Part shown: one piece after another, positions 54,150-64,000 of the stretch
Layout: each line of letters starts with the position of its first letter
Numbering within the stretch: position 1 is the first letter of the stretch
Assembly: GCA_021904315.1 (NCBI GenBank)
Contig: CM038919.1
Location: 4,836,001-4,900,000 of the forward strand
Source of the DNA: Sphagnum magellanicum
Taxonomy: Eukaryota > Streptophyta > Sphagnopsida > Sphagnales > Sphagnaceae
Length of the DNA stretch: 64,000 nt
Reading direction: 5' to 3'
The notes under the pieces: generated by a model
The model's database searches: none
What the model saw: only the letters and a program-made list of their open reading frames with translations
Told to the model about the DNA's origin: nothing
Program-made: the position numbers and the translations under genes

Positions 54150-56590
54150 AATGGAACATTCATCTAGTAATGAAAATAGGTCATTGGATATTTTCATGAA
54201 TGAAGTTGAAATGAACAATGAACCATTTGAAAAAATATTTGAGAATATTTTAAACCTTCAAATAAAAACCAATAGAATTTCACAAGCTAAAGATGAAAAA
54301 ACAAAAAAAAATTAAGTGTAGTTGCATGAACAAAAAAATACATGGTGGCCCCATAATCAAAACTCATTGTGTTGGTCTTTTTATTGCATTAATGATGGTA
54401 TAGAAGTTGATAACAAAGTTCTTCAATTAATGAGATGCCATGTATGTTATCTTAATCAAATAACAATTACAAATTCTAAAACACAATTAAGGAAATGACT
54501 TATTTCATACTTTAAAAACAATGGAATAACATCATTAAGAAACATGTGGATGTTGGTCATGCTATGCTTGCAAAGAAGTTTGAATAAGAACTAAAAGTTT
54601 TTGGTAGAATAGTAATCACAAAACAACCAACTAAAAAAAGACCTACCATTTCTACAATTTCAAGTTTTTTTGGGTCTATAATCCTTTTCAAAAAAGATGA
54701 ACCTCAATAAAAAAAAAGCTTTGGAGGATTTTACATTGTTAATTATTAGAAACCATCTTTCAATGCAGTTTGCTAATAGTGTGTGGCTGAAAATATTTGC
54801 AATGCATTTATGTCCAAGATTGTTGTTTCCATCTAGAAAGTAGTTTTCTTAAGAAGTTTTGCTTAAATTGCTGCAAAAATGCAAATAGGAATATGTTTTA
54901 CCATTGTTGGGGGATTGTGTCTTTACATGTACAATAACAAGTTTTGATCTATGGATGTCTCATGGAGCCCATGATGTTTTTGCTTTTGTTATTAATTTTT
55001 TAGGAAGGGACTAGAAACCAAAACAAATTACTATTGGACTATTTGAAACATCAAAGACTACAAGATAGGCATTAGCAAGAAGTTTGACTAAGCTATTGGA
55101 TTGATATTATCTAAGGAAGAAAATAATTGCTTATGTTAAAGATAAAGGTTCTTATAATATGAGTTTCATGATTAATGTTTTTAAGTTTGTTGTTTGTTGT
55201 GAAACTTTAGGCTTGGAGGAAAGTTTTGAAGGTTATTACTTTAGTCATGCTTTCTTTAAGGACTATTAGTATGCCACAACATAAGATAATGTGTGCAAAA
55301 ATTTGAAGGAAGTGTTCATTACTTTTGCCTAGTTAGATTTGCAAAAATGCATAACTTGGCCAAAGAAATTTGAAAAGGGTAAACATGAATGGAACCAAGC
55401 TTGTATTGCTTTTAATCTTCATCCAAGGAATTTATTGAACACTCCAATAAAAACAAGGTATTATTTTTTCGAATTATCTTTTGAGGTTTTTATTTTATTG
55501 AATTTTTGTACTTTCTTTTCTTACTAAATTGTTAACATGATGAATGTTGATCTATAGGTTTACAAGCAAAGTTATATTGTTTAAAAAAGCCTTGCAATAT
55601 TGTGAGACAATTGTCCATTGTTATAGTAGGCAAACTATTATAAGGATTAGTGCTCATGTCCCACCTCTTCTTACTTGGCATGTTGCACAAATAGTTGTTG
55701 ATGTTCCTTCCTTTGTAATTATTGCATGTGTGTTGAATCAATCCCATGGACATTGGCTTTTGAATGATGTTTTGCATTTTGCAATAACTATGAACATGAA
55801 ATTAATAGAAGAATTGCAAAATCACTCTAGTTTTGGTAACATAATGGATGAAGATTTTGGATTGGCTAATGAATTAACCTTGATGGCTTCCAATATACAA
55901 GAGGAAGTGTATGTTGTTTTGGATTCATTTCTCTATTGTTTAAGAAAATATGAAAAAAGAAAAACACATAATTTTATTTTTTAATGTTAGATCCAAAGTT
56001 CAAAAATCTTAAATTAGATTCATACTTAATTGGTTGAGAGCAAAGAATTTCTATTGTTCAAGAGTATGACACGAGGTCTTTATTTCCAATGTTTTTGAAA
56101 TGTCATCAACGTCCACATCCTATTGTAAAAATTGACATTGCAAAACAAAACATTGATGTTGGCATCAACTTGGACATATTTGATATGACTATCAGCTATA
56201 ATGAACCAGTGGGGGAACTTATCAACAAGAAGTTTCTATTTTTCAAGCGTTATCATGTGGATAGTAAGGAGATTAAATGTCCACTTGCATGGGAAAAACA
56301 TGAATCATTATTTCTTACATTTGGGTTCCTTGCTAGGCAAATTATTGGCATTCTAGGGTCACAAATAGAAACTGAATGTATTTTTTCATTGGCTGGAATT
56401 CTTAATAGTCTTAGAAAATATTGTTTACAATGTGATGACCTAAAAAAATTGATTTTTGTAAGTGAAAATTGGCTTAATGATCTAGAGTTGATTGTAGAGG
56501 ACCTCTAGTTTAGTGAAGTTAATTAAAATGGATATGAAATTAGAGGAAGAATTAGAAAAGTTTGAAGATCCTTTGAAAGGGATGAAGTTG
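54150..56590 (+). pseudogene. hAT-superfamily transposase, decayed
   Basis: Broken reading frames follow the order of a plant hAT transposase. The N-terminal MEHSSSNENRSLDIF is at 54150, then a BED-like segment (WWPHNQNSLCWSFYCINDG, about 54340-54400, with HVC beyond). A central part (54945-55200) holds FDLWMSHGAHDVFAFVINF and KQITIGLFETSKTTR. Further on are LQKCITWPKK (55339), TSKVILFKKALQYCETI (about 55560) and NHSSFGNIMDEDFGLANEL (about 55820). The C-terminal hAT dimerisation region (56089-56508) contains WEKHESLFLTFGFLARQIIG and QIETECIFSLAGILNSLR. Many stops and frameshifts are present. Element ends were not found. Confidence 0.88.
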
Positions 56591-56946
56591 TGAAAATGTG
56601 AACTTGTGACATGTGCGGATAGTTGTATTTTTTATTAATTTTTTATGTCCATTTATGATTTCCATCAATTGAGTTTCATCGTTGAATTTTATAGTCAAAT
56701 TTATAATCATTTTAAAATTAAAAAATAATAATGTAAAAAAGAAAAAGTATTTTCATATCCAACCATAGAGAGCCGCCATCTGAAAACTGACCATGTTCAC
56801 ATTTCTGAAAACCGTTTCTAGGAAAATCAGATAAATTTATACATTTAGAAAAAACTGAAACCTACTTCAGTTCTCTACGGTCAAAAAAAAAAAAATCTAA
56901 AGAACCGGTTTGGTACTTAAATTTTGTGCCCTTAACTGCAACCGGT

Positions 56947-56969
56947 GGTTCTCACAAAAAGTGAGAACC
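56947..56969. repeat. Perfect 9-bp inverted repeat downstream of the hAT remnant
   Basis: GGTTCTCAC and GTGAGAACC are separated by five A. A weaker version (GGTTCTT...AAGAACC) is at 50927-50950, followed by the same ACTGGTTTGAACC phrase. Confidence 0.6.
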
Positions 56970-58126
56970 ATCCAACACTGGTTTGAACCTCCCATAAGGG
57001 GCAGAGCCACTGTGAGTTCATGTTTTGGGAACTTCATGGAACATTTCATGTTTTAACTGTTGCCAGTTTGAACTTTGAATCCATAAGGGGTGGAACCATT
57101 GTGAATTCATGTTTTGGGAACATTTTGTATTTAACTGGTGCCCATTTGATCTTTGAACCCGTGATAATGGACAGAGTCATTTGGTGATAAGCCACTTATT
57201 ACCAAAGCAATAAACTCTTGTTACCATATCAATAAAGCGAAACAATGGGTCAGAATGCCTTCATTAGATCATGCAAAGTGTATGATGGGCACCCACCATT
57301 AGCACATGACACAAGGGTAAGTAGATGAGACCAATCAAAGGTTTTTCAAACATTCATATTCTGGTGCAATTGGGTTGCTGCATGAATCATTTGGTACACC
57401 CAACCCCATACATCTTTACTTTTGCATTACAATGAAAACCCACAATTTAAAGATATGTAATCCTTCTATTCTAGTGGTTGAGAGAAACTAATCAAAGCAC
57501 TGATGGTGCATGATCAATGAAACACTTCAGCCACAACCAACTAACATCATGTGAATCATGTGGCTTTCTCACCAATCTCCAGTATCATAATTACTCAAGA
57601 TGCTTTTTCTCAATCCAGAATGAGAAAATTCCAGATTGATTCAAATTTAAAATCTTCTTGCAACATCCCAATCACTAGTTCAAGATTTTCCCTCCATAAC
57701 TATGTGGTTACCAGGGTAGAAGAGCTCATCAGCAAGTTTCTACTGTCACAGGCATGCCACTGCGAACATCCGGCTGCCTCCTACTGAGCAAGCACATTCA
57801 TCTGCTGGGAAATGTTAATGGAGGTTAGTTACTTTGTTTTCATACCAGATTGCCAAGGATCATTTTCTTACCAAGGCAATATAACATTCAGCACTTCCAC
57901 CCAAGCCCCTCCCTGAATTCAAATCCTGCTCTCTCCAAATTCTTCCTACTCTATACTCAGACAACCTTTCTGTCCAAGGGTTTGAGAGTCACTACTGATT
58001 CCAATCAGCCCTGACCATCAAACAAGGTTTGTTCTCCAGAGGGGCCAATGAAAAACACAAAAATCACAAAAATTACTAGAGGTTCAATGCCAATCTTCCA
58101 CGGCTAGAACAAACTGTGTCACACTT
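56970..58126. other. Intergenic, 3' flank of FolD
   Basis: Includes two direct copies of a phrase around GGAACCATTGTGAATTCATG / GAGCCACTGTGAGTTCATG (56990-57160). No gene supported. Confidence 0.4.
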
Positions 58127-61100
58127 TTATGGGGCAGCATCCACTAATCCATAGGCCCGCTTGGCTGACTCTAGTGTATTGGACAGTAGCATGGCAATAG
58201 TCATGGGACCCACTCCTCCAGGCACTGGAGTGATTTTTGATGCCACTTGGCAGGCCTCCTTGTAGCATACATCACCAACCAGCCGGTATCCTTTCTTTGT
58301 TGACAAATCCTGCAGCCACAGGAAATAAATAAGTCTCAAAAGCTACTCTGGTAATGTTGTCACCACATTCACTTTACAAAGAAAGAGCTGCAAGTCATGA
58401 CAGGTGATAGCTCTTAGCTATTACACACATGCAAGCTTCTCCCATAACAGGGATACCTGCAATGAGACTCCTGTGGCAAATAGTTGGAATGTACTGCCAG
58501 ACACCACGTGAATTCAGATTTCTTATCAAAGACCTATACACTGTGAGACTAAAGGATTTACAACACACCTCTACAGGGTTTATGCCAACATCGATCACCA
58601 CGGCTCCAGGCTTGAGCCAATCACCTCTCACCAGCTCAGGCACACCTACTGCTGCAATAACAATGTCTGCATTCCGTGTTACTTCTGCAGGATTCGGTGT
58701 TTTTGAGTGTACCACAGTCACTGTTGCATTTTGTTTCTGTCATGCCCAATCAAAGGCAATATGTCATGAAGGCTAGATGTACCCACCACCCTATCTGTTG
58801 GATTCAGGTCTGAAACAAATCATTCAAAAACTGAACCATGCCCTACTAAGTCAAGCTTCCACATGGAATCACTGGTACTAGGTTGAATAATACAAAAGTC
58901 TAGTCAAGAACCTGCAGGAGAAGAGCTGCAGGCGTCCCCACAATATTGCTGCGGCCAATAACAACAGCATGCTTCCCCTTAATGACCACACCTGTTCGAA
59001 CAAGCAACTCAATACAACCTTTGGGTGTACAGGACACAAACAAGGGGGTCCTGCCTTGCATAGCCAATGCTCCAATGTTCATCGGATGAAACCCATCAAC
59101 ATCTTTTTCAATGCACACTGACCCCACAATTGCTTCCTCACTTATGTGCTGCAGGGTGACAGAGAAAATACAAATCAATATTAGACAAGAGGCCTTTCCA
59201 CAAGCACTTCAACCATGTACTTATTTCCTGGTGGACTTATGATGAACAAAAGGAATCATCTCTCTATACCTTCTGATTTCTGCTGCCATAATTGTGGTTC
59301 CATTACTGAGATTTGTAACGTGTCTTTAAAACATGGGTGGAAGCCTAAAAGAAATAAAAATATGACATTGGAGAGAAAACTCCACAGAATAACACTTTGA
59401 CAGTCACTGTTGTGTCAGTTTGCCAAACCAAAACACACATGACGAGAATGAGTGTGATCATAACCTTGTGCATATCTCTCACAAAGTACCAGACCATCAC
59501 TTTCATTGTGTATGGTAGTGACTAGCTGCCATTACTACTACTCACTGATTTCATCAGCTCTGACAGTGGCTGTAGATAAGTGTATAATACTCTGCTAAAA
59601 TGGGCAAAAGAAAATACATAAGTGTATAGGAAGTCTTTGTCATCAGACTCTGTCACACTCCTGGAATCAACCAGGTTGGCACATCAGATCACACTCAAGA
59701 GGCACAGCTCATCAATACTATCCTGTTTCAAACTGCACAAGCTTGTGAGGGCAAGTTTAATCACTTTTTAGCTTGCCTCTATACAAGCATGCAAGCCTAA
59801 TACTCCTAAAGGAGAACAAACCTTTGGAAGAGGAAGCTGCACCAAAATTCCATGGACAGCTGGATCATCATTGAACTTCTTAACAAAGTTCAGTACTTCA
59901 TCCTGAGTCGTGTCTTCTGGCAAATTGACACCATAGGAATCAATGCCAACTTCTTCACAGGCTTTCTTCTTGCTACGTACATAGGTCTCAGAATCTTTCC
60001 GTGTGCCAACCAAGATCACAGCAAGTCCTGGAACTTTCCCAACAGACTCTTTCATCTTGGAGACTTCAGCAGCAATTTCCTGCCGGACCTGTTGAGCTAT
60101 TGCTTTGCCATCAATAATTGTTGCACTGGGCTCTGTGCTGGGCACTGAAAATACAGCAGATAGAACAACAGTCAGCTGCATCAAACTCATATGGAGCTAC
60201 CTCCTCCTTTCCACACATGGGAAAATTCACTGAACACACATCAAGATGGTATCATCCACGAAAAAGCCCTACTGCAGACTTAGCTAACCACAGCACCCAA
60301 GGCTGAAACAAAGACTGCTTCACTGCATGCACTACAAGCCTTATCACAAAATGGTCAGGCCATCCAGATGCAGCCACCCACAAAAGAAAGTGCTGCATCT
60401 TCCTATCATTAAAGTACAGCTTGAGGTTAATACCCTACAATCACAAAAGGATGATGCCAGTTGAGAATGACATTGTCCCTTGTGAAGGGATATTAAGGAA
60501 CTCTTCAGAAATGCCTGAAAATAGGTTGAAAAACATCATATTTGCTGCATTCCACTCATGACATATAATATTCAAAGAAGCAGATGGATGCATGGAACTT
60601 GAAAATGCATGGAAGACAAAGAACTATAGCATGCTCTTATTATTAGCCAAGCTCTCAGCTTTGTAATAAACATAACAAAAGAAAGTTAGAAACCTACCAT
60701 GCTCTTCTTGAATGACTGCCTGACTTGCTACACCATCCTGCCAGTGCTGCTGCACATCCTGGCTTTGTGATCCCAACATCTTCTCTTTTTTTCTCTTCTC
60801 TTGAGAACTGAGAAACAAAGGTCGTACACCTGTTGCAAATCTGTTATTAGGCCAGCAACAATGCCCGAATTCTATTGGGACTCAACATTCCTTATGATTA
60901 CCAACCACTCCAAAATGGAGTAGCATCTCCGATGTCCAGCTGAGATTTTGTTTCAAACAAAGAACAATGCCAGAGACGTCACAAACCCTAATTACTGATA
61001 AAAACCCTAATTATCACTACAAAGGAATGTTGCGAGGATTTCACTTTTGGAGAAGAATGTTTGCAAGAATTTTTTTCCAACGAAAATTAGGGGAAGTTAA

Positions 61101-61402
61101 GCTTGCAAACAACGACTGCTACGACCCAAAAAAAATTCCTCGCCATCAAAACCACCACCCGCCCGCTTCCAGAGAAAGAGGAACACGAAAATAAAATACC
61201 GTGGCAGGTTTAGAGTTTGGTTTTCCATACCTACTGCGAAGGGAGAGGAAGAACGCAGCTTGCAAAGGCGAGGAGCACAGGCAGGTCCGATCTTCGGCAA
61301 CAGCAGCAAACGGTTGGAGAGCAGACGCGACTGCGACGAGAAGGATCTTCCCGCAGCAGCAGGAGGAAGCACGAATCCTCCTCCTCTCACAGACGTTGCC
61401 AT
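58127..61402 (-). CDS. FOLD: Bifunctional methylenetetrahydrofolate dehydrogenase/cyclohydrolase, organellar
   Basis: Interconverts 5,10-methylene-, methenyl- and 10-formyl-tetrahydrofolate using NADP in one-carbon metabolism. Exons: 61402-61231, 60829-60698, 60144-59822, 59148-58912, 58736-58569, 58309-58127. GT-AG joints and phases close to give 404 aa. The first 100 or so residues form a basic, Ser/Arg-rich, acid-poor leader ([20 protein letters not shown]...), typical of a plastid or mitochondrial transit peptide, spread over exons 1-2. The catalytic core starts at [10 protein letters not shown] (109). It shows YVRSKKKA with Tyr156 and Lys160, [19 protein letters not shown], the NADP-binding [14 protein letters not shown] (274 on), GINPVE and PGGVGPMT (375-382). 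The start is the first ATG and begins the leader. Introns are repeat-rich; one holds an R1 repeat. Confidence 0.95.
59401..59815 (+). repeat. Dispersed repeat family R1, copy in FolD intron 3
   Basis: Contains GAGTGTGATCATAACCTTGTG, CACAAAGTACCAGACCATCA and TTTCATCAGCTCTGACAGTG, ending near GCAAGCCTAATACTCCT, matching the end of the LCAT intron copy. Same orientation as the other copies. Confidence 0.75.
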
Positions 61403-63669
61403 CGTTCAGGAGGAACTCCAGAACCCTTAAACCACGAGTGTGAGGGATGCCCTAAAGGTCTTGTTAAAGGTCGCGGGCAGCAGCCAATTCTTTTTCTTCC
61501 GGGCCAAACTTTGGCCGGTCAGTACGGGCAGTTATTTCCTCATGGTTTTAAGGCTTGGGAAAAATAATTGCCACTTGGCTGCCAGGTGAGCCTCCCCAAA
61601 TGGCCTACAGAGACTAGGTGTAAAGTGCCTTCACTTACTCAAGGGGCTCTAAGTTTTCTAAGCTGACCACTTGGGAGTGGATGTTTTGGGGGCCTGCCCT
61701 GGAGTCTTGTAGGGGCTAAGGGCAGCCTGGCCGGAGGGGGGAGACATGAAATTTGGTGTAGGTATAAATTGTTTTCTGTCTAGATGCTACCAACATTGAA
61801 TATCACATAATCCAATTGCACATATTTTATGAGCAAATGTCATTTAAATTAACATAACCAAATTTTTTTAGAAATAAATTAATAATTAAAATGCAAAAAA
61901 AAAAAAACATAATGTAAAAGGTTGTTTACATGTCTTAATCTCCTTTCTATCAAAACAAATCTCATTTCAATATTTTATATTGTTGCCTTTCCTTCCAAAC
62001 TGTTAGGTTGAGGATTGCGACTATTGCAATGCAACTAGCTGCAACCTAACTAACCCAAATTAACCTAAAACCTAATTCAATCCCTAACCTTAACTATCAC
62101 CCAAACCCCAAAACTAAAATCAGACCTAACTTGATATTCATATTTAATATGTGACTGGATATCAGAAATCTTGATATCGGAGATGGTTTTTGAATATTAG
62201 AAATCCAAAATATCAACCTGCATATCAATTGTGATATCCAGGCTGATATCCAAGGCCAATATGCAAGTTTTTCCGAATTTTGGCCAACACAAGTGTCAAT
62301 GTGTAATCATCATTTTGGATTGTCAATGGTTATTCATCCTATACCAACTATTTATCACATAGAATTCAGACATCATATTTTTTTCCCCCATTTCATGCAC
62401 AAGCAAAGTTTTGAACATCATATTTTTTTCCCCATATCATGCACAAGCAAAGTTTTGAACATCATAGTCTTGTTCCCATTTCATGTTCCATAGACCTTCA
62501 ATTGGTTTTACAAGTTCTGGAGTTTATATATCCAGCAAAAGAAAACCAAAAAGAGAACCTTAAGATCCCTATCATAGGACTTTTGCAACAAAACCAATCA
62601 CCAAGTCCATATAGAAAAAACACCCAAAATCTTATCTGGAATCAAAGACCACCCAAATGTCCACTTCCTCTTACAATACAATAAAGAACCCATTAAACCT
62701 CCCATCTTAGGTCCCCAGAAAGAGGAACTGACAGGGGTGATGAAATACATGCAACAAAATTATGTTGTTCAGCTTGTTGGTTCTGGCCACAGGGAAGAGA
62801 CTTGGCATCCATGTAGGATTTGGATACAAATTTCACTTGAACTGAGAACCAATCTGAGGGTGACAACTGGACACCCAGCTGTGTACACTCTAGGCTACTG
62901 GTTTTGGTATTCGTTTTTCATTCAAATCGACCCATGTTACATGGTCCATCATTTACATTGGCACAATCTTTAGAGAATATCTTGAGATATTTTTCTCTTG
63001 AAGATATAGATGAATAAGGCAGAAATTCAATCAAGAATTGATCTTATTTCATTCTGGACTGTTGTGAGCAATTCAATAACAAGTGGCTCTAGAGGGGCTC
63101 CTTTGCCATGACAACTTTCAGAAATATGTGTTTTACCCTAAGATGTTTGTACACCTTCCACACCTCAAAACCATGAAGTGCATAGATCATAAGTTGCAGT
63201 GAGAGAGATTTGAGATGTTTAAGCTGAACAGTAAAGTCTTATCAGCAAAGTTCAATGTTCTTTGGCATAGGGATGTCCATGTTTAGATAGCATGACTGCA
63301 TAAAAGCTCTCCCCTCACAACATTTTCTACATGAGAATTGGCACCACCTCATTAGAAATGAACAATTAGAGAATGCATCGGACTCTGCTGACCAGAAGAG
63401 GGGCTGCATGACTACTATTGTTTGCTGTAGAATCTACACAATGGAGGTTTCTATCCTGAAAATTCTGCACGTGAAAACTAAAATACAAAGAAACATGTGT
63501 CCTAGCTGCTGGGTTCAATTTGTAAGTACAATTAGGTTCTGCCTTACCTGGGTTTCTGAATCAGTAGTGCAATGTTGAGATGTTGGTACAAATATTGCTA
63601 TGACTCCCAAGCTCCAAAGCTAACCACTCATGAATATTCAAACCTGCATTGAAATTGCAGAGAAATCTG
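61403..63669. other. FolD 5' flank and intergenic
   Basis: The FolD 5' UTR and promoter should lie at 61403 onward (minus strand). A GC-rich patch spans 61600-61745. Sequence around 62150-62250 repeats GATATC/ATATCC phrases. No further gene supported; 62737-62973 is an open frame without a domain. Confidence 0.4.
62371..62490. repeat. Tandem repeat, unit about 45 bp, 2.7 copies
   Basis: Units begin at 62371, 62416 and 62460. They share CATCATATTTTTTTCCCC and ATGCACAAGCAAAGTTTTGA; the third unit is partial. Confidence 0.85.
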
Positions 63670-64000
63670 TACAACACCAATTTGAAGATAACATGACAAT
63701 GAGTGCAGTCATAACCTTGTGAGAGTCACAAAGTGTCAGATGTTCTTCACCTTCACTCATGAATAGCAGTGATGAACTGCCATGACTAACCACTGACTTC
63801 ATCAGCTTCCAACAGTGGGTGTAGGTAAGTACAAAACAATTTGCCCAAAGTATCAGGCATATCATGATATGAAATCTGCATCCTGAGTTTCAGTCACATT
63901 TCTGGAAACAATGGAAAGACTCAAATCATGATGTTGGCTAGGACTCAAGAGATATAGCTATTCAAAAAGTCAATAGTTTCCACCTTCAAGCTGCAACAGG
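63670..64000 (+). repeat. Dispersed repeat family R1, copy running off the window
   Basis: Contains GAGTGCAGTCATAACCTTGT, CACAAAGTGTCAGA, TTCATCAGCTTCCAACAGTG and ATCATGATGTTGG, matching the copies at 19568 and 59401. It reaches the window edge. Confidence 0.75.

Overview
This is a nuclear window from a land plant. Spliced genes with GT-AG introns of roughly 100 to 850 bases sit in an AT-rich background packed with decayed transposons, and a short interstitial array of the plant telomere heptamer (CCCTAAA) lies near 27.6 kb. Every recognisable host protein is a plant-type family member. The mix of long repeat-rich introns, LINE, hAT, Harbinger and LTR debris suggests a large genome. A fern, lycophyte or other non-angiosperm is my leaning, but the species cannot be fixed from the sequence alone.

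Three host genes look intact, all on the minus strand. (1) An 11-exon LCAT-like phospholipase (96-4486, 545 codons), close to Arabidopsis LCAT4. (2) An 8-exon GH9 endoglucanase (41896-46789, 495 codons). (3) A 6-exon organellar bifunctional methylenetetrahydrofolate dehydrogenase/cyclohydrolase, FolD (58127-61402, 404 codons). For all three I rebuilt exon phases by hand and they close without a frame break.

A second LCAT copy (17374-21972, minus) keeps all 11 exons but is dead. Its nucleophile serine is cysteine, exon 3 has a 4-bp duplication, exon 8 lacks one base, and one splice acceptor has lost AG. Transposon debris lies between the copies: a TAA-flanked Harbinger-type MITE, a PIF/Harbinger transposase with convergent ORF remnants, a possible Crypton-type recombinase remnant, a CACTA-like inverted-repeat element and a strong foldback.

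From 26.1 to 30.7 kb lies a patch of broken gene copies: a casein kinase I pseudogene (minus), then a PAT10-like DHHC palmitoyltransferase (plus) whose catalytic core is missing and replaced by the intact 5' half of a methylthioadenosine/S-adenosylhomocysteine deaminase-type amidohydrolase. From 34.3 to 40.2 kb is a decayed LINE carrying two LTR insertions of one family. The first is a solo LTR with perfect 5-bp target duplications that interrupts the LINE reading frame exactly. A third LTR of the family is a second solo LTR at 51.7 kb. A decayed hAT transposase fills 54.1-56.6 kb.

The intact genes have unrelated roles (lipid acyl hydrolysis, cell-wall glucan hydrolysis, one-carbon metabolism) and I see no operon-like or cluster logic. 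I found no new biochemical system. The most informative features are the decaying duplicate, the nested chimeric pseudogene locus, the nested retroelement stratigraphy and an unclassified repeat family found in introns of two different genes.
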